64,000 bases of DNA, taken from positions 806,001 to 870,000 of the forward strand of contig NZ_JAGSYG010000003.1 of assembly GCF_025685655.1 (NCBI RefSeq), written 5' to 3'. This DNA comes from Acidicapsa ligni (GTDB lineage: Bacteria > Acidobacteriota > Terriglobia > Terriglobales > Acidobacteriaceae). The translations under genes and the position numbers were made by a program. The notes beneath the pieces were generated by a model. The model was not told where the DNA came from. It was given only the letters and a program-made list of their open reading frames with translations, and made no database searches. This document shows positions 17,401-24,899 of the stretch, one piece after another (position 1 is the stretch's first letter; every line of letters begins with the position of its first letter).

Positions 17401-18899
17401 TTGGCCGTGACATTGAATTTACCCAGCTTGGGATTGATGAGCGCCATGAGGGTTGGCAAGAGGATGTAGGGCGAGAGAACAGTCTCGTAGATTTCGTTCC
17501 AGAAGGAATGGCGATGCTGGCCCTGGATGCGTGAGTTGGTGATGTTCGAGAGTGTGAGATGCGGCAGAGCGTAGGCGAGAATGGCGGCCCAGTAGCCGGG
17601 CACATTGGTGTGCGAGAGCAGGAGATAGATGAGCGGCGCGGTGAGGAAGATCAGACGCGGCAACGCATACAGGAAGTGCGCCATGGCGTTGAAGTAGCAG
17701 AGGCGCTGGGCGAGACTAAGCCTGGGAGCGAAAAGAGGGTTGTCTGTACGCAGAATCTGAATCATGCCGCGAGCCCAGCGGATACGCTGTCCTACGTGTG
17801 CGGAGAGACGTTCTGTGGCGAGGCCGGCGGCTTGGGGAATGTTGATGTAGGCGGTGTTCCAGCCGTTCGATTGCATGCGCAGCGAGGTGTGCGCGTCTTC
17901 GGTGACGGTTTCGACGGCGATGCCGCCGATCTGGTCAAGTGCGGTGCGGCGGAGGACGGCGCAGGAGCCGCAGAAGAAGGTGGCGTTCCAGAAATCGTTG
18001 CCGTCCTGCACGATGCCGTAGAAGAGTTCGTTCTCGTTGGGGATGGTGCGGAACTGGCCGAGGTTTCGTTCGAAGGGATCGGGGGAATAGAAGTGATGCG
18101 GCGTTTGCAGCATGGCCAGATTGCGGTCGCGGAGGAACCAGCCGATAGTCATCTGCAGAAAGCTGCGCGTGGGCACGTGGTCGCAGTCGAAGATAACGAC
18201 GTAGGGTGAGTCCAGCGACTTGAGGGCTGTGTTGATGTTGCCGGCCTTGGCGTGGAAGTTGCCGTTGCGAATCTTGTATCCGACGCCAGCTTCAAAGGCG
18301 AATTGCTCAAACTCTTTGCGGCGTCCGTCATCGAGGATGTAGACGTGGAGTTTGTCGGTGGGCCAGTCGATGTTGAGTGCGCCTAGTGCGGTGTAGCGGA
18401 CTACTTCGAGGGGTTCGTTGTATGTGGGTACGAGGATGTCGACGTGCGGCCAATCTTCGGTCATCTCAGGTAGAGGGATGGGTGCGCGACGCAATGGCCA
18501 TATGGTCTGAAAGAAGCCGAGGAAGAGGATGATGAAGGCGTAGCCTTCAGCGAAGATCAGCGAGAGGATGAAGAAGGCGTCGAGCGCTCCCCAGTGATTG
18601 CCGGGGTCGCGGAAGAAATCGACGGTCATGGATAGACGCCAGTATCCGTAACGAAAGGTCGCGAAGAGCGAGAGGATCATCAGGGTGAGCGTGATGAGGT
18701 AGGAGTCTGATGTGCGGGCCAGGGTGAGGCCCATGAGCAGTGTGAGCAGTCCGCATACGGCTTGCTGCGGCCAGGTGAGCGGCAGCGTGGCGAAGAAATA
18801 GAACATGACCAGCGCGATCACAAGGAAGATGAATCGCAATAGCCGGGTCAGGAATGTCTCACCGGCACCGATATCGTGCCAGATTTGAGATACCGTCAT
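14487..18899 (-). CDS. bcsAB: Fused cellulose synthase catalytic and c-di-GMP/periplasmic subunits (BcsA-BcsB)
   Basis: One 1,470-residue protein. The BcsA half has N-terminal membrane helices, a GT2 domain with DDG (190-192), DCD (238-240), TED (333-335) and QRIRW (371-375), more helices, then a PilZ domain with RGHVR (574-578) and DLSSGG (601-606), the intact RxxxR and D/NxSxxG c-di-GMP motifs. From about residue 745 a BcsB half follows (carbohydrate-binding, flavodoxin-like repeats), ending with a single transmembrane helix (WLAAVGALVLAFLVAVWV). Similar A-B fusions are known from acetic acid bacteria. It polymerises UDP-glucose and threads the chain to the periplasm. ATGA overlap with bcsQ upstream and TAATG with bcsZ downstream indicate translational coupling. 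Confidence 0.97.
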   Translation of the reverse strand: MTVSQIWHDIGAGETFLTRLLRFIFLVIALVMFYFFATLPLTWPQQAVCGLLTLLMGLTLARTSDSYLITLTLMILSLFATFRYGYWRLSMTVDFFRDPGNHWGALDAFFILSLIFAEGYAFIILFLGFFQTIWPLRRAPIPLPEMTEDWPHVDILVPTYNEPLEVVRYTALGALNIDWPTDKLHVYILDDGRRKEFEQFAFEAGVGYKIRNGNFHAKAGNINTALKSLDSPYVVIFDCDHVPTRSFLQMTIGWFLRDRNLAMLQTPHHFYSPDPFERNLGQFRTIPNENELFYGIVQDGNDFWNATFFCGSCAVLRRTALDQIGGIAVETVTEDAHTSLRMQSNGWNTAYINIPQAAGLATERLSAHVGQRIRWARGMIQILRTDNPLFAPRLSLAQRLCYFNAMAHFLYALPRLIFLTAPLIYLLLSHTNVPGYWAAILAYALPHLTLSNITNSRIQGQHRHSFWNEIYETVLSPYILLPTLMALINPKLGKFNVTAKGGIVKRSFFDVRIAQPFLVLLFFNFMGLLVAIPRFFIWDRDRPGTVIMNAIWCFLNIVILGVCSAVSREMRQLRGHVRVKVVTSAILKLADGRSVKGETIDLSSGGTAIRLVEPIEAIPGELARLSFPLSSVEGDLPVTIVSSDLMSIRVSFNELSISEQELLTMILYSRADTWLGWGESREIDRPMKSLARIFYISMQGLKMTFTSLFFKEKPAAKAKGVSAARVAQILVLFLTSLVLLTSGSKALHAQTSMGYETRQAIAKAGPPAPGQFHDVFSLAETGASPIEMRGIDSQHSTFFTLNQTHVVKTAKIHIYYAFSPSLLQQLSHIQLMLNGTLFATLPVPPGENSTTGSKVEEADISIPAELLVRKNVLTIEFIGHYVMVCEDPSNTTLWARVGTGTYLDFSGDILPLTDDLKQLPLPFLDTEVVDAPKIPVVFASTPSSRAIQAAGVVTSYFGMESENRPVRFPTYLGQIPAGNAVLIAENPASLPGGLNLGNIVGPTVAMRANPSDPYSKILIITGQDADQTLIAAQAVALHSNFIQGSIASIDNLKLPESPAADAAPRWARTDQTIALWDYANAQELQGDGSAPVNVYFRIPPDIFYGEKPNSLLKMVYRYNPMPIGPISSIQVRVNNAFLGSLPLIPGSEPSRVMKADIPVPVVNLRPFSNSLSFDFTFQLLKKGGCTDTTPINMQGAILRDTYLDLRGYPHYAPLPNLEIFANAGFPFTYHADLSETTVVLPSLPTPQEIEMFLTLMGHFGRQTGLPVFRVTVAGSDAMKPGAATDFLVLGTGDDQPGFDKLTANLPVNVRGGQVQVRDTAGFFSLPHRAWWKIQPREHNESGDLTTSGTPDSVIEGIESPFSSGRSVVVINVKDSATYDQFLTTFLKIQQSSDINGSVSVLHGSLFQSFRIGSNVYHVGVLPWWTRMTLWFMQVPWLAAVGALVLAFLVAVWVRIWLRAHARKRLHLEDN

Positions 18900-20686
18900 C
18901 GTTCGCTCCAGCGCACGCCGCGAGGATTTTCGGCGGCAGGGGCAGACAGACTTCTCACCCAGCCAGCGAGATTGGTGTAGTCCTCGGCAATGTTGGCATT
19001 GGGGGCGTAATCCATGACGGTCATTCCTTCGGCGAGGGCTTCGCTGACGGCGGGGCTGCGGCGCAGGGCGAATGGAAGCAGGCGATCGCCGATCTGTTCG
19101 CGAAGGATTTCACGCACGTCGAGGTGCAATGGCAGGGAGTAGTCGAACTGGTTCAGGAGATAGTAGGGCAAGATGGGACGGCCTGAGCCTGCGCTGTGAC
19201 GAAAGAAGGCTTCAATGGCCCCGACGCTGACTACGGAACTCATGTCGGGAACGACGGGGACGAGGACGACGGGCGACATACGCAGGATGCGGCGGGTTGT
19301 CGATCCGGAGGCTGTGGGCAGGTCGATGAGGATGCGATTGGCACCACGGGAGTAGCGGGCTACTTCGCTGAGCATCCAATCCTGACGTGTTTGATCTTGA
19401 GGTGTGTCCTGATTCTTATCTGGAGTAGCGCTTTCGGAAGCTGGTGCGTCGGGATCGAGTGTTATGAGCTGGATGGGAGCGTCTGCGCTGGCGGTCGGCG
19501 GATTGAAGGTACGCAGGGCACCGGGACGCTGGTCACGTGCTCCGAAGAAAAATGGCAGAAGGCCGAAGGCGGCTGTGTCGACGACGAGGATGCGCTCTCC
19601 GCGTGAAGAGAGGGCACGGCTGAGCGAGGCTACGAGGCTGGTTTTACCGACACCTCCGGCGAGCGAGAAGACGGCTAGAACAGGCACGCGGGCGGGTGGA
19701 TGAATGGGAGCTGGTTCGGCGGGCGCGGCGCTGGGGTCGAAGATGTTCTTGAGGGCGAACCAGCGATTGGTCATGCGTTCGCGGGAGCCGAGAAGTGTGT
19801 CATCGACGAGGCCCGGGACTTGGGATGCGGGTTGGGTGAAGCGGCCTGAGGGTTGATTGCCCTGGGTCTGGTGTTCGCTGTACGGGGGCTGGTTCGAACG
19901 AAGCTGGTTTGGAAGAACTGGGCTCGCGGAAGCGGGGGCGAGCCATGCAGGCTGGGAGAGCGATTCGCGTTGCTCGGCTTGCTGCCGGTTTGAGGGCGGC
20001 GCCTGATCCGGATATTGCGAGTTGTAGGATGGCGGAGCGAATGTATCTGGGGGCTGAGTTTGAGCCTGAGCTTGAGCTTGATCCTGCACCTGCACCAGCC
20101 GTGCGCTTTGCGGCGGATTGGGGGATTGATATGCCGCGAGAGGCGATTGCGGGAACTGCGTCAGATTGGGAACTATGGGATTGGGAACGGCGGCATTGGA
20201 AACGGCGGTCCGAGGTGCTTCCCTGTCCAGGTAGGAGGGCGCGAAGGGATGCTGCAATGTGCCGGGAGCGATGGATTCGAAGCTGCCTTGATAGGCTTCG
20301 GGCGGTGGCGGCTGCCAGGCACGTTGCTGGACGGACTGGCGCTGCGCTTCCTGGGCTGCGAGAACAGCCTGGCGTTCGACTTCGGCTTGGCGTGCTATTT
20401 CGGCGAGGCGGTCGGCTTCGGCCTGACGTGCGGCTTCGGCTGCTTCGGCGGCGAGGCGGGTAGCCAGCTGGGCTTCTTCCTGCGCGAGACGCTCAGCTTC
20501 TTCCTGCTGGCGACGCTTTTCGGCGGCTAGAGCTTCTTCTACGCGGAGGCGGGCTTCTTCACGGGCAAGGGCTCGGGAAGCGGTGAAATCCCGATATTTA
20601 GCTCCGTGCAGATTAGCCCACGAATACAGGGTTGCCACATCTTCGGGTGTTTCGTTTGGTTCGGCCTGCGGTTTCTGATCGGTCAT
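18896..20686 (-). CDS. bcsQ: BcsQ-like MinD/ParA ATPase with BcsR-like N-terminus and long Ala/Glu- and Pro/Gln-rich linker
   Basis: The ATG at 20686 has AGGTGG just upstream; an in-frame TTG at 20698 adds four residues. The N-terminus DVATLYSWANLHGAKYRDFT (16-35) has the spacing D-[IV]-x2-L-x5-L-x4-Y-x-D-[IF]-[ST] that I recall from E. coli BcsR. An Ala/Glu/Arg-rich coiled-coil-like region (about 40-120) and a Pro/Gln-rich linker (about 120-320) follow, then a SIMIBI ATPase (about 335-590) with Walker A LAGGVGKTSL, ILVVDTAAFG and ILIDLPTASG. The lysine before GG found in MinD/ParA is Ala here. BcsQ supports cellulose secretion and its localisation. First gene of the operon; its stop overlaps bcsAB by ATGA. 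Confidence 0.88.
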   Translation of the reverse strand: MTDQKPQAEPNETPEDVATLYSWANLHGAKYRDFTASRALAREEARLRVEEALAAEKRRQQEEAERLAQEEAQLATRLAAEAAEAARQAEADRLAEIARQAEVERQAVLAAQEAQRQSVQQRAWQPPPPEAYQGSFESIAPGTLQHPFAPSYLDREAPRTAVSNAAVPNPIVPNLTQFPQSPLAAYQSPNPPQSARLVQVQDQAQAQAQTQPPDTFAPPSYNSQYPDQAPPSNRQQAEQRESLSQPAWLAPASASPVLPNQLRSNQPPYSEHQTQGNQPSGRFTQPASQVPGLVDDTLLGSRERMTNRWFALKNIFDPSAAPAEPAPIHPPARVPVLAVFSLAGGVGKTSLVASLSRALSSRGERILVVDTAAFGLLPFFFGARDQRPGALRTFNPPTASADAPIQLITLDPDAPASESATPDKNQDTPQDQTRQDWMLSEVARYSRGANRILIDLPTASGSTTRRILRMSPVVLVPVVPDMSSVVSVGAIEAFFRHSAGSGRPILPYYLLNQFDYSLPLHLDVREILREQIGDRLLPFALRRSPAVSEALAEGMTVMDYAPNANIAEDYTNLAGWVRSLSAPAAENPRGVRWSER

Positions 20687-21091
20687 ACCCACCTGCAACT
20701 CTCCGTTGCTACGCTTATTGCTTCGGTACTTCGCAGTCCTGAGTTAATGGACCTGCTACCTGGTTTTCGCAAAACCGAAAGAGATGTTACCTGCGCAGAA
20801 CTAGCCGTAGTTTACAGACTAAAAAGTAGCCTAATAGCCAAACAATAACACTGCCTCTGGTTACCGAGGTACTACTTTCTTGTTACCGAGCAATGCATGG
20901 CTCCAGGGCTGTCGAGTTACACGGGGAATTTTATGCTGTACAGTAGCATCGACTTGCCGTGTTTGACATAGCAAGTGTGATGCCCGGCAAAGATATATGG
21001 CACAAAACGGAGCAGTTGCATGGGCTTCCCTGAGGAGTTGTGCGGACTGGAATCGCAAGTCTGTGCTACCTTGGTATTGGAAGGCCTTTGG
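20687..21091. other. Intergenic region upstream of cellulose operon and tRNA-Lys
   Basis: About 405 bases separating the minus-strand bcs operon from the plus-strand tRNA. It holds two direct repeats and a third related hexamer (separate entry) on the bcs side. I see no coding frame with convincing start and no other RNA gene; the promoters of both flanking units should lie here. Confidence 0.5.
20860..20890 (-). promoter_or_regulatory. Direct repeats GTTACCGAG, possible bcs operator
   Basis: GTTACCGAG occurs at 20860-20868 and again at 20882-20890, start to start 22 bases, about two helical turns. A third GTTACC lies at 20786-20791. They are 100-205 bases upstream of the bcsQ start. Spacing suggests a protein bound on one face of the helix; no regulator is identified. 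Confidence 0.35.
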
Positions 21092-21167
21092 GAGCACGTA
21101 GCTCAGTTGGTAGAGCAACGCACTTTTAATGCGTGGGTCCTGGGTTCGATTCCCAGCGTGCTCACCA
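21092..21167 (+). tRNA. tRNA-Lys (anticodon TTT)
   Basis: The acceptor stem GAGCACG pairs with CGTGCTC, followed by discriminator A and encoded CCA. The D-arm contains GCTCAGTTGGTAGAGC. The anticodon stem is ACGCA/TGCGT with loop CTTTTAA, giving anticodon TTT. The T-arm GGGTTCGATTCCC is canonical. 76 bases including CCA. Confidence 0.98.
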
Positions 21168-21224
21168 CACTCCCGGGCCGCCATCCTTTTCACAACTGAC
21201 AATTCAATCTAAACAGCGGGATTG

Positions 21225-21263
21225 CTATGAGCGGTTTCCTAACGGAAACCGCTCATAGTTTCT
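21225..21263 (+). terminator. Strong hairpin, likely terminator of tRNA-Lys
   Basis: CTATGAGCGGTTTCC (21225-21239) pairs perfectly over 15 bases with GGAAACCGCTCATAG (21244-21258), loop TAAC, followed by TTTCT. The T-tract is short but the stem is very stable. The minus side has no T-run, so it does not look like a terminator for anything reading leftward. Confidence 0.65.
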
Positions 21264-21300
21264 GGCTCTACGTTTCTGGTTCTGTGAAGATGGCGGGCAG

Positions 21301-22326
21301 CTATTCGCTTGCGGCGCGCAGGCGGGCGGCGGCATCTTCGGGGGTGATGTCGCGCTGGGGCATGCCTAGCATTTCGAAGCCGACCATGAATTTACGGACG
21401 GTGGCGGAGCGCAGCAGCGGCGGATAGAAGTGGGCGTGGAAGTGCCATTCGGGATGGTCGGGGGTGTCTACCGGGGACTGATGGAAGCCCATGGTGTAGG
21501 GGAAACTGACGTCGAAGAGGCTGTCGTAGCGGCTGGTGAGACGTTTGAGGATGTCGGCGAGACCATCGCGTTCACTGGTGTCGAGTTCGGGAAAGAGGCC
21601 GCAGTGACGGCGCGAGAGGATCATGGCTTCAAACGGCCAGGTTGCCCACCAGGGGACCAAGGCGGTGAAGTGATCGTTCTCAACGATGATACGGTCGCCA
21701 CTGGCGCGCTCGGCGGCGAGGTAGTCGCAGAGGAGGCAGGTTCCGTGTTCGGCGAGGTAGGCAGCCTGGGCTTCGGTTTCGAGGGCTGGTTCGTCGGGGA
21801 TGTGGCTGGTTGCCCAGATCTGGCAATGGGGATGCGGGTTACTGGCGCCCATCATGGAGCCGCGATTTTCGAAGATCTGGATGTTGTTGATCTCTTTTTG
21901 GGCGGCGAACTCTTCTGTCTCCGCGGCCCAAGCGTCGATGACCAGACGGATGTCGGCACGCTGCATCTTTGCGAGCGTGAGGCTGTGGTCGGGGTGGAAG
22001 CAGAGGACCTTGCAGATGCCCTGTACTGGTTCGGCGACAAGCAGAGGCGATGGAGATTGATCGACGACTGCTGGAGGGTTGGGAAGGACTGCGGAGTAAT
22101 CGTTTACAAATGAAAATACTTTCGGATACGCCGGATTCACTTCCCCATTCGCACGCGTGTTGCCGGGGCAGAGGTAGCACTCGGGGTCGTAGCTAATGCT
22201 GGCTGGCGGGGTGGTTTTGCTGACTTCCCCCTGCCAGGGACGCTGGGTGCGATGCGGGGAGACCATGACCCAGGATTTCCGGAGCGGGTTCCAACGCCGG
22301 TGCGGGTATTGCCACTGCTTTTCCAT
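21301..22326 (-). CDS. galT: Galactose-1-phosphate uridylyltransferase
   Basis: 341 residues, the normal length for the GalT family (HIT superfamily). Zinc-type cysteines are in CYLCPGN (C50, C53). The active site is NPHPHCQIW (161-171; H165, H167, Q169), where the second His of HPH forms the uridylyl intermediate. A C-terminal half with a second HIT-like fold contains FPYTMGFHQSP and WHFHAHFYPP. It exchanges UMP between UDP-glucose and galactose-1-phosphate in the Leloir pathway, in the cytoplasm. AAAGGAAAG precedes the start. It follows the ATP-grasp gene on the same strand after 89 bases and may share its transcript. Confidence 0.96.
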   Translation of the reverse strand: MEKQWQYPHRRWNPLRKSWVMVSPHRTQRPWQGEVSKTTPPASISYDPECYLCPGNTRANGEVNPAYPKVFSFVNDYSAVLPNPPAVVDQSPSPLLVAEPVQGICKVLCFHPDHSLTLAKMQRADIRLVIDAWAAETEEFAAQKEINNIQIFENRGSMMGASNPHPHCQIWATSHIPDEPALETEAQAAYLAEHGTCLLCDYLAAERASGDRIIVENDHFTALVPWWATWPFEAMILSRRHCGLFPELDTSERDGLADILKRLTSRYDSLFDVSFPYTMGFHQSPVDTPDHPEWHFHAHFYPPLLRSATVRKFMVGFEMLGMPQRDITPEDAAARLRAASE

Positions 22327-22415
22327 CTCGTTGCTTTCCTTTTCGTTCTTTCAGCTTCAGTAGGACTTTACACCGTCGGGCCTGCTGGTTTCACTCCAGA
22401 CTGGGACATGAGGCG

Positions 22416-23621
22416 TCAGGCGGTTGGACGGGCGGGTGGGGGCATGGAGGCGAGGAACTGGTTCATGAAGGCGTGGCTGTACTCTTCGAGGAGCTGCTGG
22501 ACGCGATCCGGGTTGCCGGAGCGGACGATGAGACCGGCGTGGTGGTGCTTTTTCATGCGATAGACGATCTCTGGTGCGTCGAAGGCTGAGGTGTCGGGGT
22601 TGTCTTCTTTGGCGAGACAGAGGACGCTGCCGGCGTATTCTTCGCGCGTTGGGGGCGGAATGTAGGTTTCGGCGCGCAAGTTGGCTACTTCGAGTTTGGC
22701 CCATTCGCGCCAGAGGTTGACGCCGGTGGAGTGTTCGACGAGATCGGCGATGAAGGCACCACCGACGCGGGCGGCGATTTCGAGGAAATAGAAGCGACCG
22801 TCGGCATGGGCCTTGATGTATTCGCCGTGGGTGACGCCGCGCTGCATGCCGAGAGCGGGCGCGAGCCTGGCGTTGAGGGCCGTGAGGTCCTGCCAGTCGC
22901 GGCTGAGGCGGTTGACGGTGCGGGTGGTGAAGACTCCGCCCTCGTGCATGACCTGCATGGGTGGACGGCCGTATTGATGGACGGATGAGAAAACTACCTT
23001 GCCTTCACTGATGACGGAGTCAACGTGGAAGATGTCGCCGGGAACGAATTGCTCCATGAGGAAGTAGCTTTGGCGGTCGCCTAGTTCGTCGAGAGCGCGC
23101 CAGAGGTCTTCGGGCTGCTGGATTTTCCGGATACCGAGGGCTGAGGCTTCGGAACGCGGCTTGAGGAGCCAGGGAGCCGGCACTCGGCTCATGTATTCGC
23201 GCAGCTCGTCATAGTTGAGGACGCGGACAAATTCGGGAACGAGGAATCCGGCGTCGCGGGCAGCGGTACGCATGGCCAGCTTGTCTCGATAGAAGGCGAT
23301 GGCGGTGGTGCCCATGCCGGGAATACGCATGTGTTCGCGAAGCTGGGAGATGACTTCCATGTCGAACTCGTCGAGAGCAATGAGACGGTCGAATTTGCGG
23401 CCGCGAGCCATCCATGTGACGGTGTTGATGATCTGTTCGTTGGAGAGCCCGGCGGGCATGGTGACGAGTTCTTCGAGGATGTCCCGGGGCCAGGGAGAAT
23501 TCGCGAATTTGTCCATGGTGAGCAGCGTGGGTTGGACGCCGAGTTCGGCGAGCTGGCGCAGGAAGTCATGGCCCTTCTCGTAGCTGGTAACACACAGGAA
23601 CCGCTGGCTGCTTTGAGGCAT
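22416..23621 (-). CDS. ATP-grasp domain carboxylate-amine ligase-like protein of unknown substrate
   Basis: The ATG at 23621 with CAGGAG eight to thirteen bases upstream is preferred to the longer frame from 23705. The 401-residue protein has an N-terminal Rossmann-like part (RFLCVTSYEKGHDFLRQLAE), the central ATP-grasp lid and strand (PWLLKPRSEASALGIRKI, residues about 155-175), YFLMEQFVPGDIFHVDSVIS, and the Mg-binding end (FYFLEIAARVGGAFIADLVE) in place of the usual E-x-N-x-R. Such enzymes join a carboxylate to an amine or thiol through an acyl-phosphate. Substrate and product cannot be read from sequence. Neighbours are galT downstream and, divergently, a DUF4254 gene, suggesting a link to cell-surface sugar or peptide modification, but this is inference. 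Confidence 0.82.
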   Translation of the reverse strand: MPQSSQRFLCVTSYEKGHDFLRQLAELGVQPTLLTMDKFANSPWPRDILEELVTMPAGLSNEQIINTVTWMARGRKFDRLIALDEFDMEVISQLREHMRIPGMGTTAIAFYRDKLAMRTAARDAGFLVPEFVRVLNYDELREYMSRVPAPWLLKPRSEASALGIRKIQQPEDLWRALDELGDRQSYFLMEQFVPGDIFHVDSVISEGKVVFSSVHQYGRPPMQVMHEGGVFTTRTVNRLSRDWQDLTALNARLAPALGMQRGVTHGEYIKAHADGRFYFLEIAARVGGAFIADLVEHSTGVNLWREWAKLEVANLRAETYIPPPTREEYAGSVLCLAKEDNPDTSAFDAPEIVYRMKKHHHAGLIVRSGNPDRVQQLLEEYSHAFMNQFLASMPPPARPTA

Positions 23622-24025
23622 GCTTTCTTTCTCCTGAAGGGGTCGAATCTTGTGGCCTGCATCTGCGCGGGATGGATGTCGCCCGAATGTGGATAGTTCT
23701 ACCATAGTGGGCGTGAAGGCTTAACTGCATAATCGGTGGCGGTTCTGGAAGTTCGTTTTGGATTGCAGATTTTGAGAGCCGGACGAGCAACGTTGGCGGC
23801 CGGAGCCTGCCGCTGGTGAATCCGTGGGAAGCTTGAGCGATGGTAATGGGCCGACACGATACACTGAGTCGTAGAACCGATAGAAGATTCATACTGCTGA
23901 TGAACCAATTTGGGAATGAAAAACATTTCCCTTGGTGGCTAAAGCCGTATTGATTCGATTTCGTTTGCTGTGTGGCTGAAGCCACGCTATTTCAAAACGA
24001 AGGCTTTCATCAAGCTGGATTATCT
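23622..24025. other. Intergenic region with short palindromic repeat
   Basis: About 404 bases between divergent genes. It contains GTGGCTAAAGCC (23935-23946) and the hairpin GTGGCTGAAGCCAC (23972-23985, stem GTGGCT/AGCCAC). The rest shows no gene or RNA that I recognise. Confidence 0.5.
23972..23985. repeat. Short palindromic repeat GTGGCTGAAGCCAC
   Basis: Stem GTGGCT / AGCCAC with a 2-base centre, 26 bases after a related partial copy GTGGCTAAAGCC at 23935. A further related fragment, GAGCTAAAGCCTAT, lies in the next intergenic region at about 24763. This looks like a dispersed intergenic element rather than gene-specific control. Confidence 0.45.
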
Positions 24026-24643
24026 ATGCTTTCTCTTCATGACATAGCTGCGCTGCAAGATCAATTGACGCTTCGCTGGCACCAGGAGGCGATGGAGACG
24101 TGGCGCGCGCCTGAGGATGTGTGGGGTTCGCTGGTGGCGCGACAGCACCTGGCGAATTTTGAGCTGTGGCATACCGAGGATGCGGCGCGGACTCCGGAGG
24201 CTACGGATGCAGACCTGGCACGGGTGAAACGGCGCATCGATGAAACGAATCAACGGCGCAACGATCTTTCAGAACAGCTTGACCGGATGCTGCTTGAGAC
24301 GCTGGCGCGGCAGGGATTGCCGAAGGATGATGCTGAGTTGAATTCAGAATCTCCAGGGTTGATGATCGATCGGCTGTCTATTCTGGCGCTGAAAATCTTT
24401 CACACGGCGGAAGAGATTGCGCGAGTGGGAGCTCCTGCGGGACATGCTGAGCGTAATCGCGAACGGATGGATGTTCTGACTGCGCAGCGCGACGATCTGG
24501 CGGGATGCCTCAATCATTTGTGGGCGGAAACACTTGCTGGGCGGCGGCGTTTCAAGCTTTATCGGCAGTTGAAGATGTACAACGATCCGGCGTTGAATCC
24601 CGCAGTCTATAGGCAATTTACAAACGACAAAACAATCGCGTGA
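24026..24643 (+). CDS. DUF4254 domain-containing protein
   Basis: I take the ATG at 24026; the longer frame starting at 23972 would begin inside a palindromic repeat. The protein has 205 residues, mostly helical and charged. The family core is LNSESPGLMIDRLSILALKIFH (near residues 105-126), and the C-terminus RRRFKLYRQLKMYNDPALNP is also conserved in DUF4254. Its biochemical function is not known to me; members are found near envelope sugar genes in several phyla, which agrees with the adjacent ATP-grasp/galT genes. The stop codon lies inside a 16-base perfect palindrome. No clear Shine-Dalgarno is visible, so the start is moderately sure. Confidence 0.82.
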   Translation: MLSLHDIAALQDQLTLRWHQEAMETWRAPEDVWGSLVARQHLANFELWHTEDAARTPEATDADLARVKRRIDETNQRRNDLSEQLDRMLLETLARQGLPKDDAELNSESPGLMIDRLSILALKIFHTAEEIARVGAPAGHAERNRERMDVLTAQRDDLAGCLNHLWAETLAGRRRFKLYRQLKMYNDPALNPAVYRQFTNDKTIA

Positions 24644-24656
24644 GCAATATTGCTCA
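24641..24656. repeat. Perfect 16-base palindrome over the DUF4254 stop codon
   Basis: TGAGCAATATTGCTCA is its own reverse complement; its first three bases are the stop codon of the upstream gene. It could form a 6-bp hairpin with loop ATAT but no T-run follows. Confidence 0.5.
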
Positions 24657-24899
24657 GGATAGATTTCCGAAATTCATTTCAAGCAAAATTACCTGGCCGT
24701 CGGTTCGAATAAATCCAACTCCTGAAGCTAAAGACCCTTTGTTCCTGCAGGTTTTATGCATGAGCTAAAGCCTATACCCTTCATGCTGATCCGTTGCCGG
24801 AAAGCAGGGGCCATTGACGCGGGGCGGGGTTCTGCGTATAAAGAGGGCCTGAAGATACAATCAGTTCATGGGTAAGACTGAAGGAATAGTCGAGTCCCA

